Positions 10,207-19,127 of a stretch of DNA of 64,000 bases are shown piece by piece. Every line of letters starts with the position of its first letter. Positions within the stretch are counted from its first letter, which is position 1. The stretch covers positions 1 to 64,000 of the forward strand of contig JALQUU010000003.1 in assembly GCA_023260655.1 (NCBI GenBank), written 5' to 3'. The notes under the pieces are model-generated. The model did no database searches and was not told the origin of the DNA. It saw only the letters and a program-made list of their open reading frames with translations. A program made the translations under genes and the position numbers. Source of the stretch: Paracoccaceae bacterium (GTDB lineage: Bacteria > Pseudomonadota > Alphaproteobacteria > Rhodobacterales > Rhodobacteraceae).

Positions 10207-10263
10207 AGGGGGGCTCTTCCCCCCGCCTTCGGCTCCCCCCTGGATATTTTTGCAAAGCGAGAG
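10207..10263 (+). repeat. REP-like GGATATTT element, copy 2
   Basis: ggggggctcttccccccgccttcggctcccccctggatatttttgcaaagcgagag, ending ~10 bp before the next ATG. Confidence 0.75.
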
Positions 10264-10272
10264 ACGGGCGCA

Positions 10273-11577
10273 ATGAATCTTCTCCACAGCAATGACCGCC
10301 GCGGGCACTATCCCGAAAGCTGGTATGCAGCCACTACGACGCCTCTGGAGGCCTTCCCCTCGCTGAAAGGGGCTTTCAAAGCAGATGTGGTGGTGGTTGG
10401 AGGCGGCTACACGGGCCTCTCGACGGCGTTGGAGCTTGCAGAGCGCGGTTATGACGTGGCGCTTCTTGAAGCCCATCGTGTGGGCTTCGGGGCTTCGGGG
10501 CGGAATGGCGGGCAGTTGGGATCGGGGCAGCGGCTTGACCAGATGGCGCTCGAAAAAATGCTCGGAGAGCCCTCGGCAAAAGGCCTTTGGGAACTTGGCG
10601 AAGAGGCCAAGGCGCTTGTACGCTCCCGCATTGCCCGGCACGACATCGCTTGTGACGAGAAACCGGGTATTGCCTGGGCCGGGTTCAAACCCTCCGAGAC
10701 CGACTGGATGGCGCGCTATGCCGCGCATCTCCAACAGCGCTATGGCTATGCCCAGATCGAAGCACTTTCCCCCGAAGAGATGCAGGCGCTCTGCCCCTCG
10801 CCCGCCTATCATGGCGGGTTGATCGACCGGGGGGCAGGCCATCTCCATCCGCTGAATTTCGCATTAGGCTTGGCGCGTGCGGCGGCGGCGGCGGGTGTGC
10901 GGATCTACGAGCGCTCGGAAGTGCACCGGATCGATCGCGGTGCCAAGGTACGTGTTGCAACAGATGCGGGCCATATCGAAGCGGATTTTCTGGTGCTGGC
11001 CGCCAATGGCTATCTTGGCGGGCTTGATCGGAGAGTGGCCGCGCGGGTCATGCCCATCAACAATTTCATCGTCGCCACCGAACCCTTGGGGGACCGCGCT
11101 AGAGACGTTCTTCGCGAGCATGTAGCGCTTTGCGATACGAAATTCGTGGTGAACTACTTCCGGCTGTCGGCAGATAATCGGCTGCTTTTCGGCGGCGGCG
11201 AAAGCTACGGCTACAAATTCCCTTCGGATATCCGCGCCTTGGTCTCGAAACCCATGCTCGAGATCTTCCCCGCCCTCAAAGGCGTCCGGCTCGACTACGC
11301 CTGGGGTGGCACCTTGGCCATCACCACCCGCCGCTTGCCGCATTTCGCGCGGGTGGCCCCGAATATCCTCTCGGCAGGCGGCTATTCCGGCCATGGCGTG
11401 GGCACGGCGGTGCATGCAGGTGCGCTCATGGCGGAGGCCATCGCGGGTCAAGCCGAGAAGTTCGACATTATGGCGCGCCTTCCGCTCCCCCCCTTCCCCG
11501 GCGGGCCTGCACTCCGAACACCGCTCCTTGTTCTGGCGATGACGTGGTTTTCCCTCAGAGACCGGTTGGGGGTCTGA
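10273..11577 (+). CDS. puuB: FAD-dependent oxidoreductase, gamma-glutamylputrescine oxidase-like
   Basis: HYPESWYAATT; VVVVGGGYTGLSTALELAERGYDVALLEA; GASGRNGGQLGSGQR. Confidence 0.88.
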   Translation: MNLLHSNDRRGHYPESWYAATTTPLEAFPSLKGAFKADVVVVGGGYTGLSTALELAERGYDVALLEAHRVGFGASGRNGGQLGSGQRLDQMALEKMLGEPSAKGLWELGEEAKALVRSRIARHDIACDEKPGIAWAGFKPSETDWMARYAAHLQQRYGYAQIEALSPEEMQALCPSPAYHGGLIDRGAGHLHPLNFALGLARAAAAAGVRIYERSEVHRIDRGAKVRVATDAGHIEADFLVLAANGYLGGLDRRVAARVMPINNFIVATEPLGDRARDVLREHVALCDTKFVVNYFRLSADNRLLFGGGESYGYKFPSDIRALVSKPMLEIFPALKGVRLDYAWGGTLAITTRRLPHFARVAPNILSAGGYSGHGVGTAVHAGALMAEAIAGQAEKFDIMARLPLPPFPGGPALRTPLLVLAMTWFSLRDRLGV

Positions 11578-11610
11578 ATTTTCTTGGCAAGACCCTCTCG
11601 GTTTTTTAGT

Positions 11611-11635
11611 TTTCCAGAAAATCATTTTCTGGAAA
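11611..11635. promoter_or_regulatory. Perfect 25-bp palindrome TTTCCAGAAAAT-C-ATTTTCTGGAAA
   Basis: 12-bp arms around a single central base, read directly. Confidence 0.6.
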
Positions 11636-11707
11636 TCCGAAATTCTTCTCCCGAATGCTTATGACGCCGAGCCGATCCCCGAAGCCGCCCGCGCCGAGAT
11701 CGAGCGC

Positions 11708-12841
11708 TTGCTGCAATCGGGCGATCTCTTCCGCTACACCGCACCGGAAAATGCGCCCGTTGCCCTGCTGGAGCAGGAATTTGCGGCCCTTCTGGGCGCG
11801 CGATACGCGCTGGCGGTTTCCTCCTGTTCGGCGGCGCTCTTCCTGTCGCTGAAAGCGCTTGGTCTCAAACCCGGCGCGCGGATCCTGATACCCGCATTCA
11901 CCTTTGCCGCCGTGCCCTCCGCCATCGTCCATGCCGATTGCGTGCCGGTGCTCTGCGAGGTCGGCGAGAATTACCGCATCGACCTTGCGCATTTCCGCCA
12001 CCTGATGGACGACGGCGTGGAGGCTGTGATGATCTCGCATATGCGCGGCCACACTTCCGATATGGACGCGATCCTCGCTGAGGCCGAGGCTGGTGGCATT
12101 CCGGTGATCGAGGATGCCGCCCATTCGCTCGGCACCACGTGGAATGGCCGGAACATCGGCACGCTGGGCCGTATCGGTTGCTTCAGCTTCCAGTCCTACA
12201 AGCTGGTGAACGCGGGCGAAGGCGGGATCATGATTTCCGACGATGCCGATGCGATTGCCCGCGCGGTCATCATGTCGGGTGCCTATGAGCACAACTGGAA
12301 AAAGCATGGCATGAACGCCGATCTGGAAGCCGCCTTCGCGCGTTGGCAAAACCAGCTGCCGCTTTATAACCTGCGCCTTGGCAACCTCTCGGCCGCCGTC
12401 ATCCGCCCGCAATTGGCGGAAGTCGCCCGCCGCGTCCGCGATGGCCGCCGCAACCACGATCACACCGCCGCGCGCCTCAACGTCAGCCCATGGATCGAAG
12501 TGCCCGAGAAACTCGCCCCCGAAGAGCGCGCTCCGGATTCGATCCAGTTCAATCTCGTGGGCATGAACGATGCCGAAGTGGCCGCCTTCCAAGAAGCCGC
12601 GAACCAGCGCGGGGTGAAAGTGCAGGTCTTCGGGGCCAGCCGCGATAACGCTCGCGCCTTCTGGAACTGGCAATTCCTGCGCGATATCCCCGATCTGCCG
12701 CAAACCCGTGCCATGCTGATGAAAGCCTGCGACGTGCGCCTGCCCGCCCGCCTCACGCTTGCGGAATGTGACCTGATTGCCCAAGCCCTTGTGCGCGCCG
12801 CGCAAGATGTGATGGGCAATCTGCGCGCGTTTGGCACCTGA
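11708..12841 (+). CDS. DegT/DnrJ/EryC1/StrS family aminotransferase (PLP); true start unresolved
   Basis: ALAVSSCSAALFLSLKALGLKPGARILIPAFTFAAVPSAIVHA; EDAAHSLGTTW; SFQSYKLVNAGEGG; protein-like frame open upstream of the TTG at 11708. Confidence 0.88.
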   Translation: MLQSGDLFRYTAPENAPVALLEQEFAALLGARYALAVSSCSAALFLSLKALGLKPGARILIPAFTFAAVPSAIVHADCVPVLCEVGENYRIDLAHFRHLMDDGVEAVMISHMRGHTSDMDAILAEAEAGGIPVIEDAAHSLGTTWNGRNIGTLGRIGCFSFQSYKLVNAGEGGIMISDDADAIARAVIMSGAYEHNWKKHGMNADLEAAFARWQNQLPLYNLRLGNLSAAVIRPQLAEVARRVRDGRRNHDHTAARLNVSPWIEVPEKLAPEERAPDSIQFNLVGMNDAEVAAFQEAANQRGVKVQVFGASRDNARAFWNWQFLRDIPDLPQTRAMLMKACDVRLPARLTLAECDLIAQALVRAAQDVMGNLRAFGT

Positions 12842-13810
12842 TCAGGGCGCGATCTTCACCCGCGCTTCCATCCAAGGGTGCGCTTCCACCATGGGGCGCA
12901 CCACCACTTCGGCCAGAACGGGCTTCAGCTTGTTGGCGACCCGCAGAGGCATATCGCCCAAGATTCCCTTCCGCGCGCTCACACTGATCGAACGCGTCAG
13001 CGGCTCGAAGGGCAGATCCATGATCTCCACCTGATCGCGGAAGCGTTTGGCCCGTGCCAAGGCGAGCGGTGTCAGGATCGTCCAGCCCGCCCCCTGTGCC
13101 ACCATCGCCAGAATAGCGTGGTAACTGTCCAACTCGAAACGCTGTGAAAGCGTCAGGTTCTGCCGCGCCAGATGCGAGGCCAAAAGCCGCCCCATGTAAT
13201 GGCGCGTGGTATATTGCACCAAGGGCAGTTGCTTGAGTTGCTTCAACGTATCGCGATCCGCGCGAATGGCCCCTTTCGGTGCCGCCACCACGAAACCTTC
13301 CGTCAGAAGCGGGTGCACTTCCATCCAGTCCGCTTGCGCGCCCATGTCCGAGGCCACGATTACATCCAAGGCCCGCGCATCCAACTGGTCATGTAGGTAA
13401 TGCGAAGCCCCTGTTTCCAAGAGGAACTGCGCGCCTTTCAGATCGGCGGCCAATTGCGTCAGCAAGCGCGGCGTCACGTCCGCTTCAAAGTCCTCGATCA
13501 TCCCCAAGCGGAACCGCGTCAGCACCGACATATCGGCCATCGCCAATTCCGCCCGCGCCTGTGCCGCCTCGTTCAGGATCGCACTCGCACGGCGTCGGAA
13601 CAACTCGCCCGCAGGCGTCAGCACCACAGGGCGCGCGTTCCGCTGCAAGAGCGTCGCCCCTACAGCGCCTTCAAGATTCGTCAATTGTTGGGAAATAGCA
13701 GAGGGCGACGCATCGAGGCGGCGCGCGGCGGCCGAGATAGACGCCTCTTCCGCCGTCGCCACGAACACCTCGATGCCCCAGAGGGTGATCCTGCCGGGGC
13801 TGTCGACCAT
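12842..13810 (-). CDS. LysR family transcriptional regulator
   Basis: N-terminal HTH: LWGIEVFVATAEEASISAAARRLDASPSAISQQLTNLEGAVGATLLQR. Confidence 0.95.
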   Translation of the reverse strand: MVDSPGRITLWGIEVFVATAEEASISAAARRLDASPSAISQQLTNLEGAVGATLLQRNARPVVLTPAGELFRRRASAILNEAAQARAELAMADMSVLTRFRLGMIEDFEADVTPRLLTQLAADLKGAQFLLETGASHYLHDQLDARALDVIVASDMGAQADWMEVHPLLTEGFVVAAPKGAIRADRDTLKQLKQLPLVQYTTRHYMGRLLASHLARQNLTLSQRFELDSYHAILAMVAQGAGWTILTPLALARAKRFRDQVEIMDLPFEPLTRSISVSARKGILGDMPLRVANKLKPVLAEVVVRPMVEAHPWMEARVKIAP

Positions 13811-13819
13811 TCTCTGTCC

Positions 13820-14392
13820 TTACTTGTCCATCTTGCTCAGCTTGGCCTGCAAATCGGCCAACTGCTTCTTGATCGCATCGAGCCCGTCATCCGGCTCGGC
13901 GGCAGGCTCTTCCTTCGCGGGGGCGCTCCAGCCCCCCTTCATGGCCTGCATTCCGGTCATGCCCTGCGTCATCGCTTTCAGGAAAGCTTCCTGCTGCGCT
14001 TGCATCACTTCGAACCCCGGCATCTTCGCCATAGGGTTCGCCTTGGTCATGTTCTCCATCATCTTAGACTGGCCATCGCGCATCATGTCGAAGGTGGATT
14101 GCAGGAATTGCGGCACGAAGGATTGCGCTTGGCTCGTGTAGCTCCGCACCAGATCGGTGAGGATATTCACGGGCAGCATGGTCTCGCCACGGCTTTCGTG
14201 CTCGGCAATGATCTGCAACAGATATTGCCGTGTGAGGTCATCGCCGGATTTCAGATCGACGATCTGAACTTCCCGACCTTCGCGGATGAAACCCGCGATA
14301 TCGTCCAGCGTCACGTAATCGCTGGTTTCGGTGTTATAGAGCCGGCGGCTCGCATAACGCTTGATGAGTAGTGGTTTGTTGGCGTCTGCCAC
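13820..14392 (-). CDS. phaR: Polyhydroxyalkanoate synthesis repressor PhaR (GTG start)
   Basis: ADANKPLLIKRYASRRLYNTETSDYVTLDDIAGFIREG...LTRQYLLQIIAEHE. Confidence 0.95.
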   Translation of the reverse strand: MADANKPLLIKRYASRRLYNTETSDYVTLDDIAGFIREGREVQIVDLKSGDDLTRQYLLQIIAEHESRGETMLPVNILTDLVRSYTSQAQSFVPQFLQSTFDMMRDGQSKMMENMTKANPMAKMPGFEVMQAQQEAFLKAMTQGMTGMQAMKGGWSAPAKEEPAAEPDDGLDAIKKQLADLQAKLSKMDK

Positions 14393-14499
14393 GAAACTCT
14401 CCCTCCCGTGAGGCTGCGGTGCAGCAAAGCCTAAGCCACCCGCCCGCCCTATGGCAAGCTGTGTTTGCCCCTGCGGCATTCGCGACAGGATGGAAAAGG

Positions 14500-14522
14500 A
14501 AAGGCGGGCCATGGGCCCGCCT
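14500..14522 (-). terminator. Rho-independent terminator of phasin gene
   Basis: aaggcgggcc-atg-ggcccgcctt perfect 10-bp stem; pyrimidine-rich TTTCCTTTTCC follows on the minus strand. Confidence 0.75.
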
Positions 14523-14586
14523 TGTCGCGTGTCACGTTCTTATAGGGAGGGGAGGAGAGAACGTGGCCTCGCGGCATCCCTTAGAA

Positions 14587-15030
14587 TTACTTCGCTGCAA
14601 CTTTTTTGGCTGCGGCGGTGGCTTCCTTAGTTGCTTTCTGGACAGCAGCCGATGCTTCTTCAGCAACGTCTTTGCCAGCAGCCATCAGGATTTCCACGGT
14701 GTCCATCTGGAGCTTCTTCGCGACTTCAGCGAAAGCAGCCATGTTTTCTGCAGCAACTTCAGCAGCAGCCGAAGCGAAGTCGGTCATTGCTTTTGCGTAG
14801 TCTGCGGGCTCTGCCTGAACCTTGGCGATTGCCGAGATCTTGGTGAGGGTGTCTTTGGTCCACTTCGAGGAGATGTCCGAGGACTTCTCAGCAGCGGTCA
14901 GAGCAACCGAAGCAAGCTTCTCGTTGAGAACTGCAGCGTTCTTGGCAGCGCCTTCGAATGCTTTGGTGTCAACCGGGAACGCGCCCATCATGTCTTTCAT
15001 GATCGCGGTGAAATCTTGTGCTTTGGTCAT
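14587..15030 (-). CDS. phaP: Phasin family protein
   Basis: MTKAQDFTAIMKDMMGAFPVDTKAFEGAAKNAAVLNEKLASVALTAAEKSSDISSKW; Ala/Lys-rich tail; between phaR and phaC. Confidence 0.93.
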   Translation of the reverse strand: MTKAQDFTAIMKDMMGAFPVDTKAFEGAAKNAAVLNEKLASVALTAAEKSSDISSKWTKDTLTKISAIAKVQAEPADYAKAMTDFASAAAEVAAENMAAFAEVAKKLQMDTVEILMAAGKDVAEEASAAVQKATKEATAAAKKVAAK

Positions 15031-15095
15031 TGGAGTATTCCTTTGCTGCGCCTTGCCGGGCCCACCCCGGTTTCTGCGTATGCAAAAGAGATACA

Positions 15096-15138
15096 TGCTG
15101 CATCGCAGAAAATCAACCCCTTTTTCTGCGATGCAGCA
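15096..15138. promoter_or_regulatory. Tandem PhaR-type operators upstream of phaP
   Basis: 17-bp perfect inverted repeat TGCTGCATCGCAGAAAA / TTTTCTGCGATGCAGCA, 9-nt spacer; each arm is CTGC-N3-GCAG. Confidence 0.85.
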
Positions 15139-15161
15139 ATACTTCTGATTGTGACGCCAAA

Positions 15162-16955
15162 TCAGGCATTTGGGTCTGCCGCTACGTAAGTCCCGGGGGC
15201 ATCACAGAGCACCGGATGCGCAGAATCGCCCGGCTGCCGCGCGGAAATCATCTCGCCCGAACGCCCGGCCAGCCAAGCCTCCCAACGCGGCCACCAGCTG
15301 CCCGCATGATGCTCCGCCTTGGCCTTCCACTCGGCCGCCGGAAGGCTCAAATCTTTATTGGTATAATGGCCATACTTCTTTTTCGTCGGCGGATTGATGA
15401 TGCCCGCGATGTGGCCGGACTCGGAGAGAATGAAGGTCTTGTCCTTCGATCCCATCTTCTGCGCTCCGCGATAGCTGTCCACCCAAGCCGCGATATGGTC
15501 GGTCTCGCAGGCAATCAGGCAAACCGGAACCTCCACATCCTTGATCTGCAACTTCTGGCTTACGAACTCGATCCCGCCATCAGCAAATTTGTTGCCCTGG
15601 CAAAGCCCGCGCAGATATTCCATCGACATTTTCGCCGGCAGGTTCGTGCCATCCCCGTTCCAGAACAGCAGGTCGAAAGCGGGCGGCTTCTCGCCCATCA
15701 TGTAGTTCCGGATGGCCGGTTGATAGATCAGGTCGTTCGAGCGCAGGAACGAGAAGGTCCGCGCCATGATGAACGAGCGCAGCACCCCGTTATCCTCCAC
15801 TTCCTTCGCGATCCCGTCGATGAAATCGTCCTGAAGGAAGGGCGTAAACTCGCCCTGCTCCGAGAAATCGGTCAGCGTGGTAAAGAAGGTGGCCGACTTC
15901 ACCGTTTCATCGCCCCGCGCCTTCAAGAGCGCCAGCGTCATCGAAAGCGTCGTGCCCGCGATGCAATAGCCCACCGCATTCACCTGTTTCTCACCGGTGA
16001 TCGCCTTGATCTCGCGGAACGCTGTCAGATAGCCGTCCTCGATGTAATCGCCCATCCCCACATCGCGATAGCTCGCATCGGGGTTCACCCAGCTCACCAC
16101 GAACAGCGTATAGCCCTGATCGACGATCCAGCGGATCAGGCTGTTTTCGGGCTTCAGGTCCATGATGTAGAACTTGTTGATCCACGGCGGGAAAATCACG
16201 ATCGGCGTCGCATGCACCTTCTCCGTGGTCGGCGTGTACTGGATCAGCTCCAGCATCCGGTTGCGGAACACCACCTTCCCCGGTGCCGTGGCAATATTCT
16301 CGCCGATCTTGAACGCATCGTCATCGGCCAGCCGCACCAGCATCTCGCCACGGTTATGCTCCAGATCATGCACGAGGTTCTCGAGACCCTTCACAAGGCT
16401 CTCCCCCTTCGTCTGCACCGCACGCTCCAAAGCATCCGGGTTGGTGCCGAGGAAGTTCGTCGGCGCCATCATATCCACGACCTGCTGCGCGAAATACGCG
16501 AGCTTGCGCTTCTCCTTCGGCTCTAGCCCATCCACATCCTCAACAGCCTGCCGGATCGCCGCCGAGTTCATCAGGTACTGCTGCTTGATGTAGTTGAAGT
16601 AGGGATTCGTTTCCCAGAGGGGATTCGCAAAGCGCCGATCCTTGGGCGAATGGTCCTCCGGCGCCTTACCCCCGTCTTTCACCAAGGCCTGCTGCGCCTC
16701 GAAGAAATGTTTCACCGTATTGGTCCAGTAGGTCGCCTGATGCTCGAACACCCGTGCCGGATTCGCCATCATTTCCTGCCAATAGCCCACAGCGGCCTTG
16801 GAAACGAGCTCGGGATCGGGGGCATTCAACTCGTCCCGCGCCGGCTGCCGCCCCGACAGCGCCTTGATCAGACGCTGCGAAAGCTCCTCCATTTTCGCAA
16901 AATTAGCTGCGAGTTTCTCACGATTTTCGCCTGCGACACTGTCTTTTGTTGTCAT
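15162..16955 (-). CDS. phaC: Class I poly(R)-hydroxyalkanoic acid synthase
   Basis: VNAVGYCIAGTTLSMTLAL lipase-like box; FWNGDGTNLPAKMSMEYLR; INKFYIMDLKPENSLIRWIV. Confidence 0.97.
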   Translation of the reverse strand: MTTKDSVAGENREKLAANFAKMEELSQRLIKALSGRQPARDELNAPDPELVSKAAVGYWQEMMANPARVFEHQATYWTNTVKHFFEAQQALVKDGGKAPEDHSPKDRRFANPLWETNPYFNYIKQQYLMNSAAIRQAVEDVDGLEPKEKRKLAYFAQQVVDMMAPTNFLGTNPDALERAVQTKGESLVKGLENLVHDLEHNRGEMLVRLADDDAFKIGENIATAPGKVVFRNRMLELIQYTPTTEKVHATPIVIFPPWINKFYIMDLKPENSLIRWIVDQGYTLFVVSWVNPDASYRDVGMGDYIEDGYLTAFREIKAITGEKQVNAVGYCIAGTTLSMTLALLKARGDETVKSATFFTTLTDFSEQGEFTPFLQDDFIDGIAKEVEDNGVLRSFIMARTFSFLRSNDLIYQPAIRNYMMGEKPPAFDLLFWNGDGTNLPAKMSMEYLRGLCQGNKFADGGIEFVSQKLQIKDVEVPVCLIACETDHIAAWVDSYRGAQKMGSKDKTFILSESGHIAGIINPPTKKKYGHYTNKDLSLPAAEWKAKAEHHAGSWWPRWEAWLAGRSGEMISARQPGDSAHPVLCDAPGTYVAADPNA

Positions 16956-16979
16956 GTTAAATCTTCCCTCGTATTCTCG

Positions 16980-16990
16980 CTGCCATGCAG
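16980..16990. promoter_or_regulatory. PhaR-type site CTGCCATGCAG in the phaC/phaZ intergenic region
   Basis: Exact CTGC-N3-GCAG between divergent phaC and phaZ. Confidence 0.65.
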
Positions 16991-17058
16991 CATCCCGGCC
17001 ACCGTTTCGGAGGGGGCAGTTGCCGGACAGATGCACGATGTAACCAAGGAGACGCTTG

Positions 17059-18351
17059 ATGCGCTACATGGCCACTTACGACCTGATGGAAACCGTGCGT
17101 AATACAAATCAATGGTTGGGTGCCTCCGCCCTCGCCATGGCATCGTATCCGGTTTTCAGCATGGTGCCAAACCCTGCTTTGCAATGGATGGCCGCCTGGG
17201 GCGAAGTGACCGAGCGTACTTTCTCGCGCATGGTCGCCAAACCCGACTGGGGCATCCGCACCTTCACCGATGACGGCAAAGACCACCTTGTCAAAATCGA
17301 GCCTGTTGTGGAAAAGCCCTTCGGTGACCTGATCCACTTCCGCGTCTCCGGCCGCCACACCCGCCCGCGCAAGGTTCTCCTCGTCGCGCCGATGTCGGGA
17401 CACTACGCCACCCTCCTGCGCTCCACCGTCAAATCCCTGATCGTGGATTGCGAGGTCTATATCACCGACTGGCACAACGCCCGTGACATCCCCGTGTCCG
17501 AAGGCAAGTTTGACGTCGAGGATTACACCCTCTACCTCGTCGATTTCATGAAGCACCTCGGCCCCGACACCCATGTCATCGCCGTCTGCCAGCCCGCGCC
17601 CCTCACCCTCGCCGCCACCGCCTATCTGGCCGAGATGGAGCCCGAGGCACAGCCCCGCACCCTCACCCTCATCGGCGGCCCGATCGACCCCAACGCCGCG
17701 CCCACCGAAGTCACCGACTTCGGCCACCGCGTCACCATGGGCCAGCTCGAAGAGATGATGATCCAGCGCGTCGGCTACAAATACAAAGGCGTGGGCCGCA
17801 AGGTCTATCCGGGCCTCCTGCAGCTGTCGTCCTTCATGTCGATGAACACCGATCGCCACGGCAAAGCCTTCATGGACCAGATCCAGGCCGTCGCCAAAGG
17901 CGAAGCCTCTGACCACGACGCCCATAACCGCTTCTATGACGAATATCTCGCCGTCATGGACATGACTGCGGAATTCTACCTCTCCACCGTCGATCGCGTC
18001 TTCAAGAAAGCCGAAATCGCCGCGAATACCTTTACCATCAAGGGCCACAAGGTCGACATCGGCAAGATCACCAATGTCGCCGTAAAAACCGTCGAAGGTG
18101 CCAATGACGATATCTCGGCCCCCGGCCAGTGCGTCGCCGCCCTCAACCTCTGCACGGGCCTGCCCGACAGCATGAAAGCCAGCCACCTCGAACCGGGTGC
18201 AGGCCATTACGGCATCTTCGCCGGCAAATCCTGGCGCAACAACATCCGCCCGCTGGTGCTCGATTTCATCGACACCCACTCCGGCCCCCGCACCAACGCG
18301 AAAGCGGCAAAGCCGAAAGCCGCAGCAGGCGCCAGCGTGGTCAAACTCTAA
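17059..18351 (+). CDS. phaZ: Intracellular polyhydroxyalkanoate depolymerase
   Basis: MRYMATYDLMETVRNTNQWLGASA; VAPMSGHYATLLRSTV; VIAVCQPAPLTLAATAYLAE; divergent from phaC. Confidence 0.95.
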   Translation: MRYMATYDLMETVRNTNQWLGASALAMASYPVFSMVPNPALQWMAAWGEVTERTFSRMVAKPDWGIRTFTDDGKDHLVKIEPVVEKPFGDLIHFRVSGRHTRPRKVLLVAPMSGHYATLLRSTVKSLIVDCEVYITDWHNARDIPVSEGKFDVEDYTLYLVDFMKHLGPDTHVIAVCQPAPLTLAATAYLAEMEPEAQPRTLTLIGGPIDPNAAPTEVTDFGHRVTMGQLEEMMIQRVGYKYKGVGRKVYPGLLQLSSFMSMNTDRHGKAFMDQIQAVAKGEASDHDAHNRFYDEYLAVMDMTAEFYLSTVDRVFKKAEIAANTFTIKGHKVDIGKITNVAVKTVEGANDDISAPGQCVAALNLCTGLPDSMKASHLEPGAGHYGIFAGKSWRNNIRPLVLDFIDTHSGPRTNAKAAKPKAAAGASVVKL

Positions 18352-18373
18352 CCACACCGCGCTTCATGTTCCC

Positions 18374-18403
18374 GAAAACCCCGCTCCGGCGGGGTTTTCT
18401 TTT
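18374..18403 (+). terminator. Rho-independent terminator after phaZ
   Basis: gaaaaccccgctccggcggggttttctttt. Confidence 0.9.
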
Positions 18404-18410
18404 GCACCCA

Positions 18411-18460
18411 TGGGAGTCGCGCCCTCCGGAGCTCTTGGGAGTCGCGCCCCCCGGCGCTCT
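18411..18460. repeat. Tandem direct repeat, 2 x 25 bp
   Basis: tgggagtcgcgccctccggagctct / tgggagtcgcgccccccggcgctct (2 mismatches). Confidence 0.85.
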
Positions 18461-18461
18461 T

Positions 18462-18505
18462 GCTTTCCGAAATATCCTGGGGTCCGGGGCAGCGCCCCGG
18501 TCCAA
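18462..18505 (-). repeat. REP-like GGATATTT element, copy 3
   Basis: ctttccgaaatatcctggggtccggggcagcgccccggtcc. Confidence 0.75.
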
Positions 18506-18509
18506 GGCC

Positions 18510-19007
18510 TCACATCTCGTCGTTCCGGCTGGGGGTCGCGAGCACTTTCGGCACATTCGGCGTGCCATCGTTCTCCATCGCATGGCCCTCGAAGAGCGGC
18601 AGATGTGCCGGAACCAGCGTCTCCGCCCTGCCCGCCTCTAGGAAAATATGCTTGTCCGTTTCTGGCCGGATCACGATCCAGTTCGGATCATCGAGCGTGC
18701 CCGCATAGATCCCCGCCGCTCCTGCAAAGCGCTCGAAGGTTTGGAACAGCTTCGTGCCGCAGTTCTCGCAGAAATGGATATGGATCTCTTTCCCGCTCCC
18801 CGTCGACACATGGGTGTACACCTTCGGCACCCCGCGCGTCACCACGATGTCATCCCACGCCACGGCAGCCTGCACCATATAAGCCGCCCCCGTCGATCTC
18901 TGGCAGAAACGGCAATGGCACATCGTCACCCGCGCAGGCCGCTTTTCCACCGCATAGCGCACCGCCCCGCACAGGCACCCGCCCTCTGCTCTCTCCATTC
19001 CCGGCAT
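18510..19007 (-). CDS. GFA (Mss4-like, zinc-binding) family protein
   Basis: GGCLCGAVRYAV...MCHCRFCQRSTGAAY...HFCENCGTKLFQ. Confidence 0.92.
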   Translation of the reverse strand: MPGMERAEGGCLCGAVRYAVEKRPARVTMCHCRFCQRSTGAAYMVQAAVAWDDIVVTRGVPKVYTHVSTGSGKEIHIHFCENCGTKLFQTFERFAGAAGIYAGTLDDPNWIVIRPETDKHIFLEAGRAETLVPAHLPLFEGHAMENDGTPNVPKVLATPSRNDEM

Positions 19008-19127
19008 CTCCTTGCTTCACGCTGCCCGTTGTTCCTGTCAACACAGCGGATTCTCCCCGCCATCACAAGCCCACACCCTTGACCAACCCCACACAGAAGG
19101 CTCTCCTCTCCCCCAGAGGAGAGCCCC

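Noticed and set aside
8997-10292. 431-aa minus-strand ORF
   Set aside because: Antisense to the second glutamine synthetase-like gene; GC-rich artefact.
15018-16526. 502-aa plus-strand ORF
   Set aside because: Antisense to phaC; Arg/His-rich shadow translation.
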